Translations under genes and position numbers: made by a program | Notes under the pieces: model-generated | What the model saw: the letters and a program-made list of their open reading frames with translations, nothing else | What the model was told of the DNA's origin: nothing | The model's database searches: none | Source of the DNA: Hyphomicrobiaceae bacterium | GTDB lineage: Bacteria; Pseudomonadota; Alphaproteobacteria; Rhizobiales; Ancalomicrobiaceae | Length of the DNA: 46,985 nucleotides | Assembly: GCA_016793065.1 (NCBI GenBank) | Contig: JAEULV010000108.1 | Span: 1 to 46,985, forward strand | Direction of reading: 5' to 3' | In this document: one piece after another, positions 1-8,829 of the stretch | Layout: each line of letters begins with the position of its first letter | Numbering within the stretch: position 1 is the stretch's first letter

Positions 1-1557
1 TGCTGCTGCCATGCCGCCTTCGCGCTGAAGGATGCCGGCTACGAATCGATCATGGTCAACTGCAATCCCGAGACCGTGTCGACCGACTACGACACCTCGG
101 ATCGCCTCTATTTCGAGCCGCTGACCGCCGAGGACGTGCTCGAGATCATGCTGACCGAGCAGTCGAACGGCACGCTGCACGGCGTCATCGTCCAGTTCGG
201 CGGCCAGACGCCGCTGAAGCTCGCCGATGCGCTGGAAAAGGCCAACGTGCCGATCCTCGGCACCTCGCCCGACGCCATCGACCTCGCCGAGGACCGCGAC
301 CGCTTCCGCTCGCTCCTCAACAAGCTGAAGCTGAAGCAGCCGGAAAACGGCATCGCCTATTCGGTCGAGCAGGCCCGCCTGATCGCCGAGGGCCTCGGCT
401 ATCCGCTGGTCGTGCGCCCGAGCTACGTGCTCGGCGGCCGGGCGATGCAGATCATCCGCGACGGCGACCAGCTGTCGGACTACCTGCTCGGCACCCTGCC
501 GGAGCTGGTGCCGACCGACATCAAGCTGCGCTACCCCAACGACAAGACCGGGCAGATCAACACCATGCTCGGCAAGAACCCGCTGTTGTTCGACCGTTAC
601 CTGTCGGACGCCATCGAGGTCGATGTCGACTGCCTCTGCGACGGCAAGACCGTGTTCGTCGCTGGCGTCATGGAGCATATCGAGGAAGCCGGCATCCATT
701 CCGGCGATTCGGCCTGCTCGCTGCCGGTCCATTCGCTCAGCGACGAGATGGTCGCCGAGCTGGAGCGCCAGACAAGGGCGCTGGCGCTGGCGCTCGACGT
801 CGGCGGCCTGATGAACGTCCAGTACGCCGTCAAGGACGACACGATTTACATTCTCGAGGTCAACCCGCGCGCCTCGCGCACGGTGCCGTTCGTCGCCAAG
901 ACCATCGGCGATCCGATCGCCAAGATCGCCGCCCGCGTCATGGCCGGCGAGGCGCTGGCGAGCTTTGGGTTGACGCGGAAGAAGCTTGATCACATCGCGG
1001 TCAAGGAAGCGGTGTTCCCGTTTGCCCGCTTCCTCGGCGTCGACACCGTGCTCGGCCCGGAAATGAAGTCCACCGGCGAGGTCATGGGCCTCGACCGCGA
1101 CTACGCCATGGCCTTCGCCAAGTCGCAGCTCGGCGGCGGCACCCGCGTTCCCACCCACGGCACCGTGTTCGTCTCGGTGCGCGAGGACCACAAGGCCCGC
1201 ATCCTGGAATCGATCCGCACCCTGGTGAAGGTCGGATTCCGGGTGATCGCCACCTCCGGCACCCTGCGCTTCCTGCAGGAAAACGGCGTTCCGGCCTCCA
1301 AGGTCAACAAGGTGCTGGAAGGCCGCCCGCATATCGTCGACGCCATCAAGAACGGCGAGGTCCAGCTGGTGTTCAACACCACCGAGGGCGCCCAGGCGCT
1401 CGCCGACAGCCGCTCGCTGCGCCGCGCCGCGCTGATGCAGAAGGTGCCTTATTACACCACGCTCGCCGGCGCCATCGCCGCCGCGCAGGGTATTGAGGCC
1501 TATTCCGCCGGCGAACTTGAAGTGCACCCGTTGCAGGACTATTTCACGGCGGCGTGA
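1..1557 (+). CDS. carB: Carbamoyl-phosphate synthase large subunit, C-terminal part (5' end outside window)
   Basis: Carbamoyl-phosphate synthase makes carbamoyl phosphate from glutamine-derived ammonia, bicarbonate and two ATP, for pyrimidine and arginine synthesis. The frame is open from base 1, so the gene enters from the left; 518 residues are visible of about 1,100 usual for the family. The first visible residues are the conserved stretch leading to [20 protein letters not shown] in the second synthetase half. An ATP-grasp segment follows ([24 protein letters not shown]). The last 130 or so residues are the MGS-like allosteric domain ([37 protein letters not shown]). The stop is TGA at 1555-1557. 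greA follows on the same strand 243 bases later, an order common in this bacterial order. Nothing looks broken. Confidence 0.97.
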   Translation, partial: CCCHAAFALKDAGYESIMVNCNPETVSTDYDTSDRLYFEPLTAEDVLEIMLTEQSNGTLHGVIVQFGGQTPLKLADALEKANVPILGTSPDAIDLAEDRDRFRSLLNKLKLKQPENGIAYSVEQARLIAEGLGYPLVVRPSYVLGGRAMQIIRDGDQLSDYLLGTLPELVPTDIKLRYPNDKTGQINTMLGKNPLLFDRYLSDAIEVDVDCLCDGKTVFVAGVMEHIEEAGIHSGDSACSLPVHSLSDEMVAELERQTRALALALDVGGLMNVQYAVKDDTIYILEVNPRASRTVPFVAKTIGDPIAKIAARVMAGEALASFGLTRKKLDHIAVKEAVFPFARFLGVDTVLGPEMKSTGEVMGLDRDYAMAFAKSQLGGGTRVPTHGTVFVSVREDHKARILESIRTLVKVGFRVIATSGTLRFLQENGVPASKVNKVLEGRPHIVDAIKNGEVQLVFNTTEGAQALADSRSLRRAALMQKVPYYTTLAGAIAAAQGIEAYSAGELEVHPLQDYFTAA

Positions 1558-1658
1558 GGGGCGGAGCGGCCGCGGCCGCAAGCTTGGCCGGCCTGGGGAT
1601 CACCAAGGGATTACCCAAGCTGCCAATCAACAAGCCTATCCCGTTTTGTCGAGAACTC

Positions 1659-1667
1659 TGCTATAAG
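1659..1667 (+). promoter_or_regulatory. Possible extended -10 element for greA
   Basis: The string TGCTATAAG (TG, one base, TATAAG) lies 134 bases before the greA start in the 243-base gap after carB. It fits an extended -10. No good -35 sits at standard spacing, which is tolerated for extended -10 promoters. A single weak match, so low confidence. Confidence 0.3.
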
Positions 1668-1800
1668 GTCGGCAAAGTTGACGGTTCGAGTGTGGTGACC
1701 CCACCGGCAGGTAGGGTTGCCACGCTTTCTTTTTGACGCTGCGCGGTCCCGGCGCTGGTTGCCGGGGCGCCTGATCATCTGGTGGAAGGGTCGAAAGCCC

Positions 1801-2277
1801 ATGGAAAAGATTCCGATGACCCCTGCCGGCCACGTGGCCCTGGAGCAGGAACTCAAGCATCGGCAGCAGGTCGAGCGTCCGCGCATCATCGCGGCGATCT
1901 CGGAAGCGCGCGCGCATGGCGATCTCTCGGAAAACGCCGAATATCACGCCGCCAAGGAAGCCCAGTCCCACAACGAGGGCCGCATCAGCGAACTCGAGGA
2001 CAAGCTCGGCCGCGCCGAGGTCATTGACATCGGCAAGCTCTCTGGCACCAAGATCAAGTTCGGCGCCACCGTCACGCTGATCGACGAGGATACCGAGGAA
2101 AAGAAGGTCTATATGATCGTCGGCGACATGGAAGCCGACGTGAAGAAAGGCCGCATCTCGATTTCCTCTCCGATCGCCCGCGCCCTGATCGGCAAGACCA
2201 TCGGCGACACCGTCGAGGTGATGGCCCCGGGCGGCGCCCGCTCCTACGAGATCACCGACGTCAAGTTCATCGCCTGA
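1801..2277 (+). CDS. greA: Transcription elongation factor GreA
   Basis: GreA rescues backtracked RNA polymerase by stimulating cleavage of the 3' end of the transcript. The protein has 158 residues, the normal length. The start [18 protein letters not shown] is typical, followed by the coiled-coil hairpin with its acidic tip ([16 protein letters not shown]). The C-terminal FKBP-like domain contains [17 protein letters not shown] and ends with [19 protein letters not shown]. The frame is open further upstream, but ATG 1801 gives the canonical N-terminus and has a GGAAGG ribosome-binding site about a dozen bases before it. A strong hairpin follows the stop. Confidence 0.97.
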   Translation: MEKIPMTPAGHVALEQELKHRQQVERPRIIAAISEARAHGDLSENAEYHAAKEAQSHNEGRISELEDKLGRAEVIDIGKLSGTKIKFGATVTLIDEDTEEKKVYMIVGDMEADVKKGRISISSPIARALIGKTIGDTVEVMAPGGARSYEITDVKFIA

Positions 2278-2303
2278 ACCACGGCGGCGTCGCGGTTGAC
2301 CTC

Positions 2304-2334
2304 CAACGGCCGGAGACAGTGTCTCCGGCCGTTG
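2304..2334 (+). terminator. Intrinsic-type terminator after greA
   Basis: A perfect 14-bp stem (2304-2317 with 2321-2334) closes on a 3-base loop, 26 bases after the greA stop, and is followed by TCTGTTT. The T-tract is imperfect. greA converges with the leftward DUF4153 gene, so the hairpin may serve both strands. Confidence 0.7.
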
Positions 2335-2343
2335 TCTGTTTGC

Positions 2344-2361
2344 GCCCGCCGTTGGGCGGGC
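2344..2361. terminator. Second small hairpin in the greA/DUF4153 convergent gap
   Basis: A 7-bp GC stem (2344-2350 with 2355-2361) and a 4-base loop lie 13 bases before the DUF4153 stop codon. It may help terminate either transcript. No T-run follows on either strand. Confidence 0.35.
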
Positions 2362-2374
2362 AGCCGGTGCTCGA

Positions 2375-4216
2375 TCAGCGATAGCCCGGCTCGACCGGCA
2401 CCAGGACCTGCCCGTCGATATGCAGTTCGCGCCAGCGCGCGTCGACGAAGCGCACCTCGCCACGCCCGATCGCATCCCACTGCGCGTCGCTCAGCCCGCG
2501 CGCGCTGATGCCTGACGGCAGCCAGCGGCCGAACCAGCCGCCCATGCTCTGCCGCTCGACGACGCGCAAGGCCTTGGTCTGCAGGCGACCGGAGCCGTTG
2601 CGCGGCGTGCGGGCGATGAACACCCAGTTCTCGACCCCGTCGCTGCGCAGTTCGGCCTTCAGCAAGATGCAGGTCCGTTTCGCCGGGTCGGCGGCGCGGA
2701 TGCAATGCTGGACCTCGAAATGATCCTGCGCCCAGTCGATCAGATCGGCGGGAACCGCTTGCCCCGCCGGCGCAACGACGAAGAATTCGCCAAACCCGGC
2801 GCGGAACACCTCCAGCGACGGCCGATCCTCGCGCGAGGGATAGTCCGGCCGCGCCGTCAGCGCCGCCTCCACCGCCGTGACGAACTGCGCCCGGTCGAGC
2901 TTGCCCGGCTCCGCCTTCAGCGCCTCGGCCCCGGCGCGGCCATAGGCGCCGAGTGTACGGACGAAGTGGCGCGCGGTATCCTCGCCGAGCTGCGATGTGC
3001 CGGCGCGCAGCCGCTCGATCTGCGAGGCGGCCGACAGCCGCGCCGCGTCGAGCGGCGGCAGCGCGATGGCCATCGCCGCCACGGCGGTCGCCAGCGCCGC
3101 CGCCTTGGAGAACTGCGCCAGCGCCGGCCGGATGCCGGGTTCCGGCCGCAGCAGCGCCGCCGCGTAGGCGAGCGCGAACAGCCCAAAGCCGATGCCGAAC
3201 AGCACCGACACCACCCGGTCCGGCGTCAGCCCGTATTGCTCGACGCGCAGATGGATCGCCCACAGCGCCAGCGCCACCAGCACCACGCTCGCCAGGCCGC
3301 CAACCCGGGCGACCGCGACCGCGAGCCCGCCGATCCGGCCGCCGGTCGGTCGGGCAAAGGTGGCGCCGAGCACGCACATCAGCGTGAAACTGATCCCGAA
3401 CAGGATCAATGTCGCCGAACGCGTTGCCCACAGCGGTTCAAGTCCGGTGAACGGCAGCACGGCGACGAAACCAAAGGCGGCGATGGTTGCCGGAAACGCC
3501 AGCCAGCCGGTCAGCAGGAAGAACAGGTTGGCGAGCGCCCGCATCCGCGCCGGCGCCAGCACCAGCGTCGCCAGCGCCGCGCCGAACAGCCCGCCGAACA
3601 GCGGCGTCCAGTACTCGCCCCGCTCGATCAACTGCAGCAGCAGCTTGAACCCGATCATGTTGAACAGGTTGGCGATCAGCAGCGCCACGGCGAAGCCGAG
3701 CCCGGCGATGAACAGCGACACCAGCACGGTCAGCCAGATCCGGCACAGCTCGGCCGGATAGCCGCCGGTGGCGGCGACCGGTTCGGCCGCGCCGTTGGCG
3801 ATGCGCGCCAGCGGGATCAGCAGCAGCAATCCGCCGAGCGCCGTCGCAGCGATCAGCCGCCCGAGTTGCAGCCCGCCGGACAGCACCGCCGCCGGAGCGT
3901 CGGTCTCGATCGAAATGCGCCAATAGGCGATCGCCCCGCCGATCGCCGCCAGGCCGGCGGCCAGCGCCAGCGCCTTCAGGTTCGCCCCCGGACGCCAGGC
4001 GGCGGCGTGGGTGATCGTCGCCAGCCCGATCGACGCCATCAGCGCCATCTGCAGCGCCGGCGATTCATCGAGGAAATCGCGCGAGAACACCACGTGGAAC
4101 AGATAGCCATAGGCGGCGAACGCCAGTACATAGCCGGCGATCAGCAGCCAGCCGCTTCCCAGATCCGCATCCTCTCCCGCCATGCGGGCGGATGGGGCGG
4201 TGGTTTCCATGCTCAT
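2375..4216 (-). CDS. DUF4153 family multi-pass membrane protein
   Basis: This 613-residue protein has about ten hydrophobic segments in its first 400 residues (for example GWLLIAGYVLAFAAYGYLF and LATLVLAPARMRALANLFF) and a soluble C-terminal part of about 220 residues. The segment LRVEQYGLTPDRVVSVLF is the hallmark of DUF4153, a family of unknown function in the inner membrane. Starts are possible at 4252, 4216 and 4210; 4216 is chosen because GGAG lies 6 bases before it. It converges with greA and has no obvious functional link to the bet genes next to it. Family call is moderately sure; the function is unknown. Confidence 0.75.
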   Translation of the reverse strand: MSMETTAPSARMAGEDADLGSGWLLIAGYVLAFAAYGYLFHVVFSRDFLDESPALQMALMASIGLATITHAAAWRPGANLKALALAAGLAAIGGAIAYWRISIETDAPAAVLSGGLQLGRLIAATALGGLLLLIPLARIANGAAEPVAATGGYPAELCRIWLTVLVSLFIAGLGFAVALLIANLFNMIGFKLLLQLIERGEYWTPLFGGLFGAALATLVLAPARMRALANLFFLLTGWLAFPATIAAFGFVAVLPFTGLEPLWATRSATLILFGISFTLMCVLGATFARPTGGRIGGLAVAVARVGGLASVVLVALALWAIHLRVEQYGLTPDRVVSVLFGIGFGLFALAYAAALLRPEPGIRPALAQFSKAAALATAVAAMAIALPPLDAARLSAASQIERLRAGTSQLGEDTARHFVRTLGAYGRAGAEALKAEPGKLDRAQFVTAVEAALTARPDYPSREDRPSLEVFRAGFGEFFVVAPAGQAVPADLIDWAQDHFEVQHCIRAADPAKRTCILLKAELRSDGVENWVFIARTPRNGSGRLQTKALRVVERQSMGGWFGRWLPSGISARGLSDAQWDAIGRGEVRFVDARWRELHIDGQVLVPVEPGYR

Positions 4217-4344
4217 GCGACACTCCGTGCGATCGGTCCCGGGGAGGCCCATACCGCATGGTCAATGTGGCGAACTCAAGCAGAAACCAGGGACGCGGCG
4301 CGGCACCGGACCAAAACCCCGACCCCGCCGCGCCGAAGCGGCAC

Positions 4345-5814
4345 TCAATATGGCGCGTCGATATCGCCCATCGCGACATAGACGCTTTTTGCCTGGGTGA
4401 AGTGCTCCACCGCCGCCTTGGAATTCTCGCGCCCGAGCCCCGAGAGCTTCACCCCGCCGAACGGCAGCTCGATCGGCGTGACGTTGTACTGGTTGATCCA
4501 GCAGGTGCCGGCCTCGAGATCGGCGACGACGCGATGGGCGCGGGTCAGGTCGTTGGTGAACACGCCGGCGGCAAGGCCGTACTCGGTGGCGTTGGCGCGT
4601 GCGACCACCTCGTCCTCGTCATCGAAGGCGAGCACGGTCATCACCGGCCCGAAGATCTCCTCGCGCACGATCGCCATGTCGTCATTGCAGCCGTCGAACA
4701 CCGCCGGCGTCACGAACGCGCCCTTGTCGCAGCCGGCCGGGAACACCTGGCGGCCGCCGACGGCCAGCCGGGCGCCCTCGGCCTGGCCGCGCCCGACATA
4801 TCCCATCACTTTCGACAGATGATCGGCCGAGATCAGCGAACCGACATGGGTCGCCGGATCGAGCGGATCGCCGACGATCATCTTCCCGACCCGCGCCGTC
4901 AGTTTCTCGAGGAAGGCATCCTTGATCCGGCGCTGCACGAACACCCGCGTGCCGTTGGAACAGACCTCGCCGGCCGAGTAGAAATTGCCCAGAAGCGCCC
5001 CCGACACCGCATTGTCGAGCTTGGCATCGTCGAACACGATCAGCGGCGACTTGCCGCCGAGTTCCAGCGTCACATGCTTCAGCGTGTCGGCCGCCGACGC
5101 CATCACCTTGCGCCCGGTCGAGGCCTCGCCGGTCAGCGACACCTTGCGGATGCCGGGATGGGCGACCATCGCCCGGCCGGTGCGGGCATCGCCGTGGATC
5201 ACGTTGAACACCCCGGCCGGCAGCCCGGCCTCGGCGAAGATGTCGGCGAGCAGCGTCGCCGTCAGCGGCGTCAGCTCTGCCGGCTTGAATACCATGGCAT
5301 TGCCGCAGGCGAGCGCCGGCGCCGCCTTCCAGCAGGCGATCTGGATCGGATAGTTCCACGCGCCGATGCCGGCGACGACCCCGAGCGGCTCGCGCCGCAC
5401 ATAGCCGAAGGCGCTGGGGCCGAGGTCGACATGCTCGCCGGTCAGGGTGGCGGCGAGCCCGCCGAAATAGTCGAGGCAGTCGGCGCCCGACAGGATGTCG
5501 ACGACGCTGGTTTCCTGGATCGGCTTGCCGGTGTCGCGCGTCTCGATTTCGGCGAGTTCGCCGTTGCGCGCCCGCAGAAGGTCGGCGGCGCGGCGCAGGA
5601 TCCGCCCGCGCTCGGCGCCGGTCATCCGCGACCAGACCTTGAACCCGGCCTTCGCCGCCGCGACGGCGCGGTCGACATCGTCGGCCCCGGCCATCTCGAT
5701 TTCGGCCAGGACCTCGCCGCGCGCCGGATCGATCGACAGGAACAGTTCGGGGTTGGCGAGGTCGACGGACTTGCCGCCGATGCGGTTCTTGATGGTACCG
5801 AAGCGGGTGGTCAT
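4345..5814 (-). CDS. betB: Betaine aldehyde dehydrogenase
   Basis: BetB oxidises betaine aldehyde to glycine betaine with NAD(P)+, the second step of choline oxidation in the cytoplasm. The 489-residue protein is full length for the aldehyde dehydrogenase family. Visible motifs are GAWNYPIQIACWKAAPALACGNAMVFKP in short blocks (AWNYP, FKPAE), the catalytic glutamate E251 in LELGGKSP and the catalytic cysteine C285 in GEVCSNGTRVF. The C-terminus carries the usual EEIFGPV and PFGGVKLSGLGRENS elements. The start ATG overlaps the stop of betI (ATGA), so the two are translationally coupled. The subtype rests on betI next to it and betA and choXWV across the divergent promoter. An ALDH of another specificity is unlikely in this setting. 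Confidence 0.95.
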   Translation of the reverse strand: MTTRFGTIKNRIGGKSVDLANPELFLSIDPARGEVLAEIEMAGADDVDRAVAAAKAGFKVWSRMTGAERGRILRRAADLLRARNGELAEIETRDTGKPIQETSVVDILSGADCLDYFGGLAATLTGEHVDLGPSAFGYVRREPLGVVAGIGAWNYPIQIACWKAAPALACGNAMVFKPAELTPLTATLLADIFAEAGLPAGVFNVIHGDARTGRAMVAHPGIRKVSLTGEASTGRKVMASAADTLKHVTLELGGKSPLIVFDDAKLDNAVSGALLGNFYSAGEVCSNGTRVFVQRRIKDAFLEKLTARVGKMIVGDPLDPATHVGSLISADHLSKVMGYVGRGQAEGARLAVGGRQVFPAGCDKGAFVTPAVFDGCNDDMAIVREEIFGPVMTVLAFDDEDEVVARANATEYGLAAGVFTNDLTRAHRVVADLEAGTCWINQYNVTPIELPFGGVKLSGLGRENSKAAVEHFTQAKSVYVAMGDIDAPY

Positions 5815-6494
5815 GAATGGGTCCTCGGGATCGCGTGGGCGGGCTCCTGCGCCGGCCGGCGCAACAGCGCCAGATCCAGCAGCAGCAATTGGGTATCGAC
5901 AAAGGCGGTGACGATCTCGCGAGCACGCGACGTCGCCGGCTCTTCCCCCGCCAGCGTGCCGCGCAGCCACAGGCCGTCGATCAGTGCCGCGGTCGCATGG
6001 GCAAGATGGCGGGCGTCCGCCGGCGCCATGTAGGCCTTCAGCGCGTCGACCAGATCGGAGATCATTCGCCGCTCGTAGATACGCTGGACCCGCCGGAAGT
6101 GGGCATTGTGCGGAACCTGGCCCCAGAACGCCAGCCACACGGTGGCGATGCGCCGGTGGAACTGGCTAGCGCCGAGATTGGCGTCGATCACCGCCTGGAT
6201 CCGCTCGCGCGGGCTGCCCGCCGCCCGCAGCCGCGACACGACGGCGCGGGCGAGATCGGAGGAGAGGTGGCGAAGTGTCGCTTCCAGGAGCCCGTCCTTG
6301 TCGCGGAAGTAGAAGGCGACCAGCCCGGTCGAAACCTCGGCTCGGCGGGCGATCTCGGCGATCGTCGTCGCCGAAAACCCAAGTTCGGCAATGGCTTCGA
6401 TGGTGGCCTCGATCATCTGCCGCCGCCGTTCCTCCTCGCCTGCGGCGCGATGGACGCGTGGGGTCTTCGGGCGGGGCGATGTCGCGTTCGGCAT
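5811..6494 (-). CDS. betI: HTH-type transcriptional repressor BetI
   Basis: BetI is a TetR-family repressor of choline-to-betaine genes, released by choline. The protein has 227 residues. The N-terminal helix-turn-helix (residues 30-75) contains TIEAIAELGFSATTIAEIARRAEVSTGLVAFYF, quoted here in its known order: GFSATTIAEIARRAEVS then FYFRDKDGLL. The ligand domain has ATVWLAFWGQVPHNAHFRRVQ and ALIDGLWLRG, both typical of BetI. A GTG at 6518 is also open, but ATG 6494 gives the usual start. It is the first gene of betI-betB and diverges from choXWV. An imperfect BetI-type operator at 6508-6525 lies immediately upstream, so autoregulation is expected. Confidence 0.95.
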   Translation of the reverse strand: MPNATSPRPKTPRVHRAAGEEERRRQMIEATIEAIAELGFSATTIAEIARRAEVSTGLVAFYFRDKDGLLEATLRHLSSDLARAVVSRLRAAGSPRERIQAVIDANLGASQFHRRIATVWLAFWGQVPHNAHFRRVQRIYERRMISDLVDALKAYMAPADARHLAHATAALIDGLWLRGTLAGEEPATSRAREIVTAFVDTQLLLLDLALLRRPAQEPAHAIPRTHS

Positions 6495-6507
6495 GGCTTC
6501 AAGGTAG

Positions 6508-6525
6508 TTTGAACGCACATTCAGT
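6508..6525. promoter_or_regulatory. BetI-type operator at betI (imperfect)
   Basis: TTTGAACG-CA-CATTCAGT aligns base for base with the perfect dyad at 6704-6721 (ATTGAACG-TG-CGTTCAAT), with mismatches mostly in the right half. It starts 14 bases before the betI start codon and lies just downstream of TTGACT on the minus strand, a good -35. Occupancy should block betI-betB transcription. Confidence 0.7.
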
Positions 6526-6692
6526 CAAGGGCCGAAAAGTGAATCCCGTTCGGTTATATTTTCGGCACTCCAAATCGGATGAATTTCAAATTAGGCTTTA
6601 AGTTTAAGCACTTGGGCGTGGATCCATGCGATCGGCGCCCGAAACGCGGGCAGATTTGCGCATTTTCATGCGAATGGATTGTATTTGCCCCC

Positions 6693-6721
6693 TTGCCAAA
6701 GTCATTGAACGTGCGTTCAAT
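6693..6721 (+). promoter_or_regulatory. Predicted choXWV promoter
   Basis: TTGCCA (6693-6698) and TTCAAT (6716-6721) are separated by 17 bases. The -35 matches consensus at 5 of 6 positions and the -10 at 4 of 6. The -10 lies inside the perfect BetI-type dyad, as expected for a repressed promoter. About 190 bases of leader separate it from choX. Confidence 0.5.
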
Positions 6722-6722
6722 G
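6703..6722. promoter_or_regulatory. BetI operator upstream of choX (perfect dyad)
   Basis: CATTGAACG-TG-CGTTCAATG is a perfect inverted repeat of 9-base arms around a 2-base centre. It lies in the 419-base divergent gap between betI and choX. It has the form known for BetI sites, and betI is adjacent. A second, weaker copy sits at 6508-6525. The rest of this gap is AT-rich and no gene was seen in it. Confidence 0.85.
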
Positions 6723-6913
6723 GTGTCGCTCGGTCAACCCGATGACGGGACGGCCTGCCCATGGTGCAAACGGAATGGGCGTTCTAGAGTTCGGCCCGCC
6801 GGTCGCAGTGACCGGCTCAGTGGCCCGCTCGGACGGGCACCGCGACGCTGCCGGCCAACAACGCGGCGCGCGGCATGGGCAAGATGCAAGAGACCAGGGG
6901 AGAACGTCACCCG

Positions 6914-7861
6914 ATGAACCACTCGATCCTCAAGACCACCATCGCCGCCTCGATCGTCGCGCTTTCGGTTTCGACCGCGTTCGCCGCCGAGCCGGCGTCC
7001 TGCAAGGCGGTCCGCTTCTCCGACGTCGGCTGGACCGACATCACCGCCACCACCGCGCTGACCTCGACCGTGCTGAAGGGCCTCGGCTATGCGCCGAAGT
7101 CGGAGGTGCTGTCGGTGCCGGTCACCTACACCTCGATGAAGAACAAGGACATCGACGTCTTCCTCGGCAACTGGATGCCGACCATGGAGGCCGATCGCAA
7201 GCCCTTCGTCGACGACAAGTCGGTGGAAGTGCTCGGCGTCAACCTGACCGGCGCCAAGTACACCATGGCCGTTCCGACCTATGCCTATGACGCCGGCCTC
7301 AAGACCTTCGCCGACATCGCCAAGTTCAAGGACAAGCTCAAGGGCAAGGTCTACGGCATCGAGCCGGGCAATGACGGCAACCGCCTGATCCAGGGCATGA
7401 TCGACAAGGACCAGTTCGGCCTCAAGGGCTTCAAGATGGTCGAAAGCTCCGAGCAGGGCATGCTGGCCGAGGTCGAGCGGGCGGTGAAGCGCAAGGAGCC
7501 GATCGTGTTCCTTGGCTGGGAACCGCACCCGATGAACTCCAAGTTCAAGATCAGCTACCTCGCCGGCGGCGACGACGTCTTCGGCCCGGATCTCGGCGGC
7601 GCCACCATCTACACCAACACCCGCGCCGGCTACGCCACCGAATGCCCCAATGTCGGCAAGCTCTTGAAGAACCTCGTCTTCTCGCTGAAGATGGAAAACG
7701 AGGTGATGGGCAAGATCCTGTTCGACAACCAGGACGCCAACAAGGCCGCCGCCGCCTGGCTGAAGGCCAACCCGGCGACGCTGGAGCCGTGGCTGAAGGA
7801 CGTCACCACGGTCGACGGCCAGCCTGGCCTGCCGGCGGTGAAGAAGAGCCTCGGGCTCTGA
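6914..7861 (+). CDS. choX: Choline ABC transporter, periplasmic substrate-binding protein
   Basis: ChoX captures choline in the periplasm and delivers it to ChoWV. The 315-residue precursor has a signal peptide ending near AFA-AE (residues 22-26). The mature protein has the OpuAC/ProX-like type II fold. Aromatic residues expected in the quaternary-ammonium box are visible: W40 (SDVGWTD), the W of LGNWMPTM, the Y of AVPTYAYD and the W of FLGWEPHPM. C30 and the Cys of ATECPNVG could form the disulfide known in this family. ATG 6914 is chosen over upstream in-frame starts because it gives a clean signal peptide and follows AGGGGAG. It is first in choXWV, under the BetI-type operator. A glycine-betaine binder is the alternative, but the bet context favours choline. 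Confidence 0.93.
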   Translation: MNHSILKTTIAASIVALSVSTAFAAEPASCKAVRFSDVGWTDITATTALTSTVLKGLGYAPKSEVLSVPVTYTSMKNKDIDVFLGNWMPTMEADRKPFVDDKSVEVLGVNLTGAKYTMAVPTYAYDAGLKTFADIAKFKDKLKGKVYGIEPGNDGNRLIQGMIDKDQFGLKGFKMVESSEQGMLAEVERAVKRKEPIVFLGWEPHPMNSKFKISYLAGGDDVFGPDLGGATIYTNTRAGYATECPNVGKLLKNLVFSLKMENEVMGKILFDNQDANKAAAAWLKANPATLEPWLKDVTTVDGQPGLPAVKKSLGL

Positions 7862-7980
7862 CACCTGTCTTCGGCTTGAACCCGTGGCGCGCGGAACCAC
7901 CCGTTTCGCGTTGCCCGGGCTCGTTACGACTTGGCGGCGTCGCCGATTGACGGCGCGCCGCGAGGCTGCGGGGCGTCGTG

Positions 7981-8829
7981 ATGGAAGAGTGGCTGGTAGA
8001 GCACAAGATCCCCCTCGGGGTGTGGATCAAATCGGCGATCGAGTTCCTGGAAGAGAATGCGTCGCTGTTCTTCGACCTGGTCAAGGACGGCCTCGGCAGC
8101 CTGATCGACAGCTTCACCGCGCTGATGCTGCTGGTGCCGGTCTGGGCGCTGATCGCGATCTTTGTCGGGCTGACCTACGCCCTGCACCGGTCCTGGCGCC
8201 TGGTGGCGCTGGTGCTGATCTCGATGATCGTGATCGTCAATCAGGGCTATTGGGCCGAAACCATCGAAACCCTGTCGCTGGTGACCTGCGCCACGCTGGT
8301 CTGCGTCATCATCGGCGTGCCGATCGGCATCGCCGCCGCCCACCGCCCCTGGCTCTATGCCGTGCTGCGGCCGGTGCTCGACCTGATGCAGACCATCCCC
8401 ACCTTCGTCTATCTGATCCCGACGTTGGTGTTCTTCGGCCTCGGCGTCGTGCCGGGCCTGATCTCCACCGTCATCTTCGCCCTGCCGGCGCCGGTGCGCC
8501 TCACCCATCTCGGCGTCTCGGCCGTGCCGCCGGCGCTGATCGAGGCCGGCAAGGCCTTCGGCGCCACCAATCGCCAGCTGCTGTGGAAGGTCGAGATCCC
8601 CTACGCCATGCCGACGATCATGGCCGGCGTCAACCAGTGCATCATGCTCAGCCTGTCGATGGTGGTGATTGCCGCCCTCGTCGGCGCCGGCGGCCTCGGC
8701 AAGCCGGTGGTGCGCGCCCTCAACCAGGTCAACATCCCGATGGGCTTCGAGGCCGGGCTCTGCATCGTGCTGCTCGCCATCATTCTCGATCGCGTCTGCA
8801 AGCAGCCGGTCGCGCGGCGAAAGGATTGA
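7981..8829 (+). CDS. choW: Choline ABC transporter, permease
   Basis: Inner-membrane permease of the choline importer. It has 282 residues with about six to seven hydrophobic segments (for example ALMLLVPVWALIAIFVGLTY and LVTCATLVCVIIGVPIGIAA). The EAA-type loop that contacts the ATPase is at about residues 180-200 (EAGKAFGATNRQLLWKVEIP). The N-terminal MEEWLVEHKIPLGVWI is typical of ProW/ChoW proteins. A GTG at 7978 immediately precedes ATG 7981, and the ATG is preferred. The stop overlaps the choV start (TGATG), indicating coupled translation. The 119 bases between choX and choW contain only small GC-rich inverted repeats. Confidence 0.93.
   Translation: MEEWLVEHKIPLGVWIKSAIEFLEENASLFFDLVKDGLGSLIDSFTALMLLVPVWALIAIFVGLTYALHRSWRLVALVLISMIVIVNQGYWAETIETLSLVTCATLVCVIIGVPIGIAAAHRPWLYAVLRPVLDLMQTIPTFVYLIPTLVFFGLGVVPGLISTVIFALPAPVRLTHLGVSAVPPALIEAGKAFGATNRQLLWKVEIPYAMPTIMAGVNQCIMLSLSMVVIAALVGAGGLGKPVVRALNQVNIPMGFEAGLCIVLLAIILDRVCKQPVARRKD

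Noticed and set aside
2705..6033. Long plus-strand frames opposite the DUF4153 and betB genes
   Set aside because: Gln/Arg-rich or His/Arg-rich antisense translations; the minus-strand genes have membrane topology or catalytic motifs.
6531..6566. GCCGAAAA...TTTTCGGC inverted repeat upstream of betI
   Set aside because: Arms are 20 bases apart, with no match to a known site; the BetI-type dyads explain the region better.
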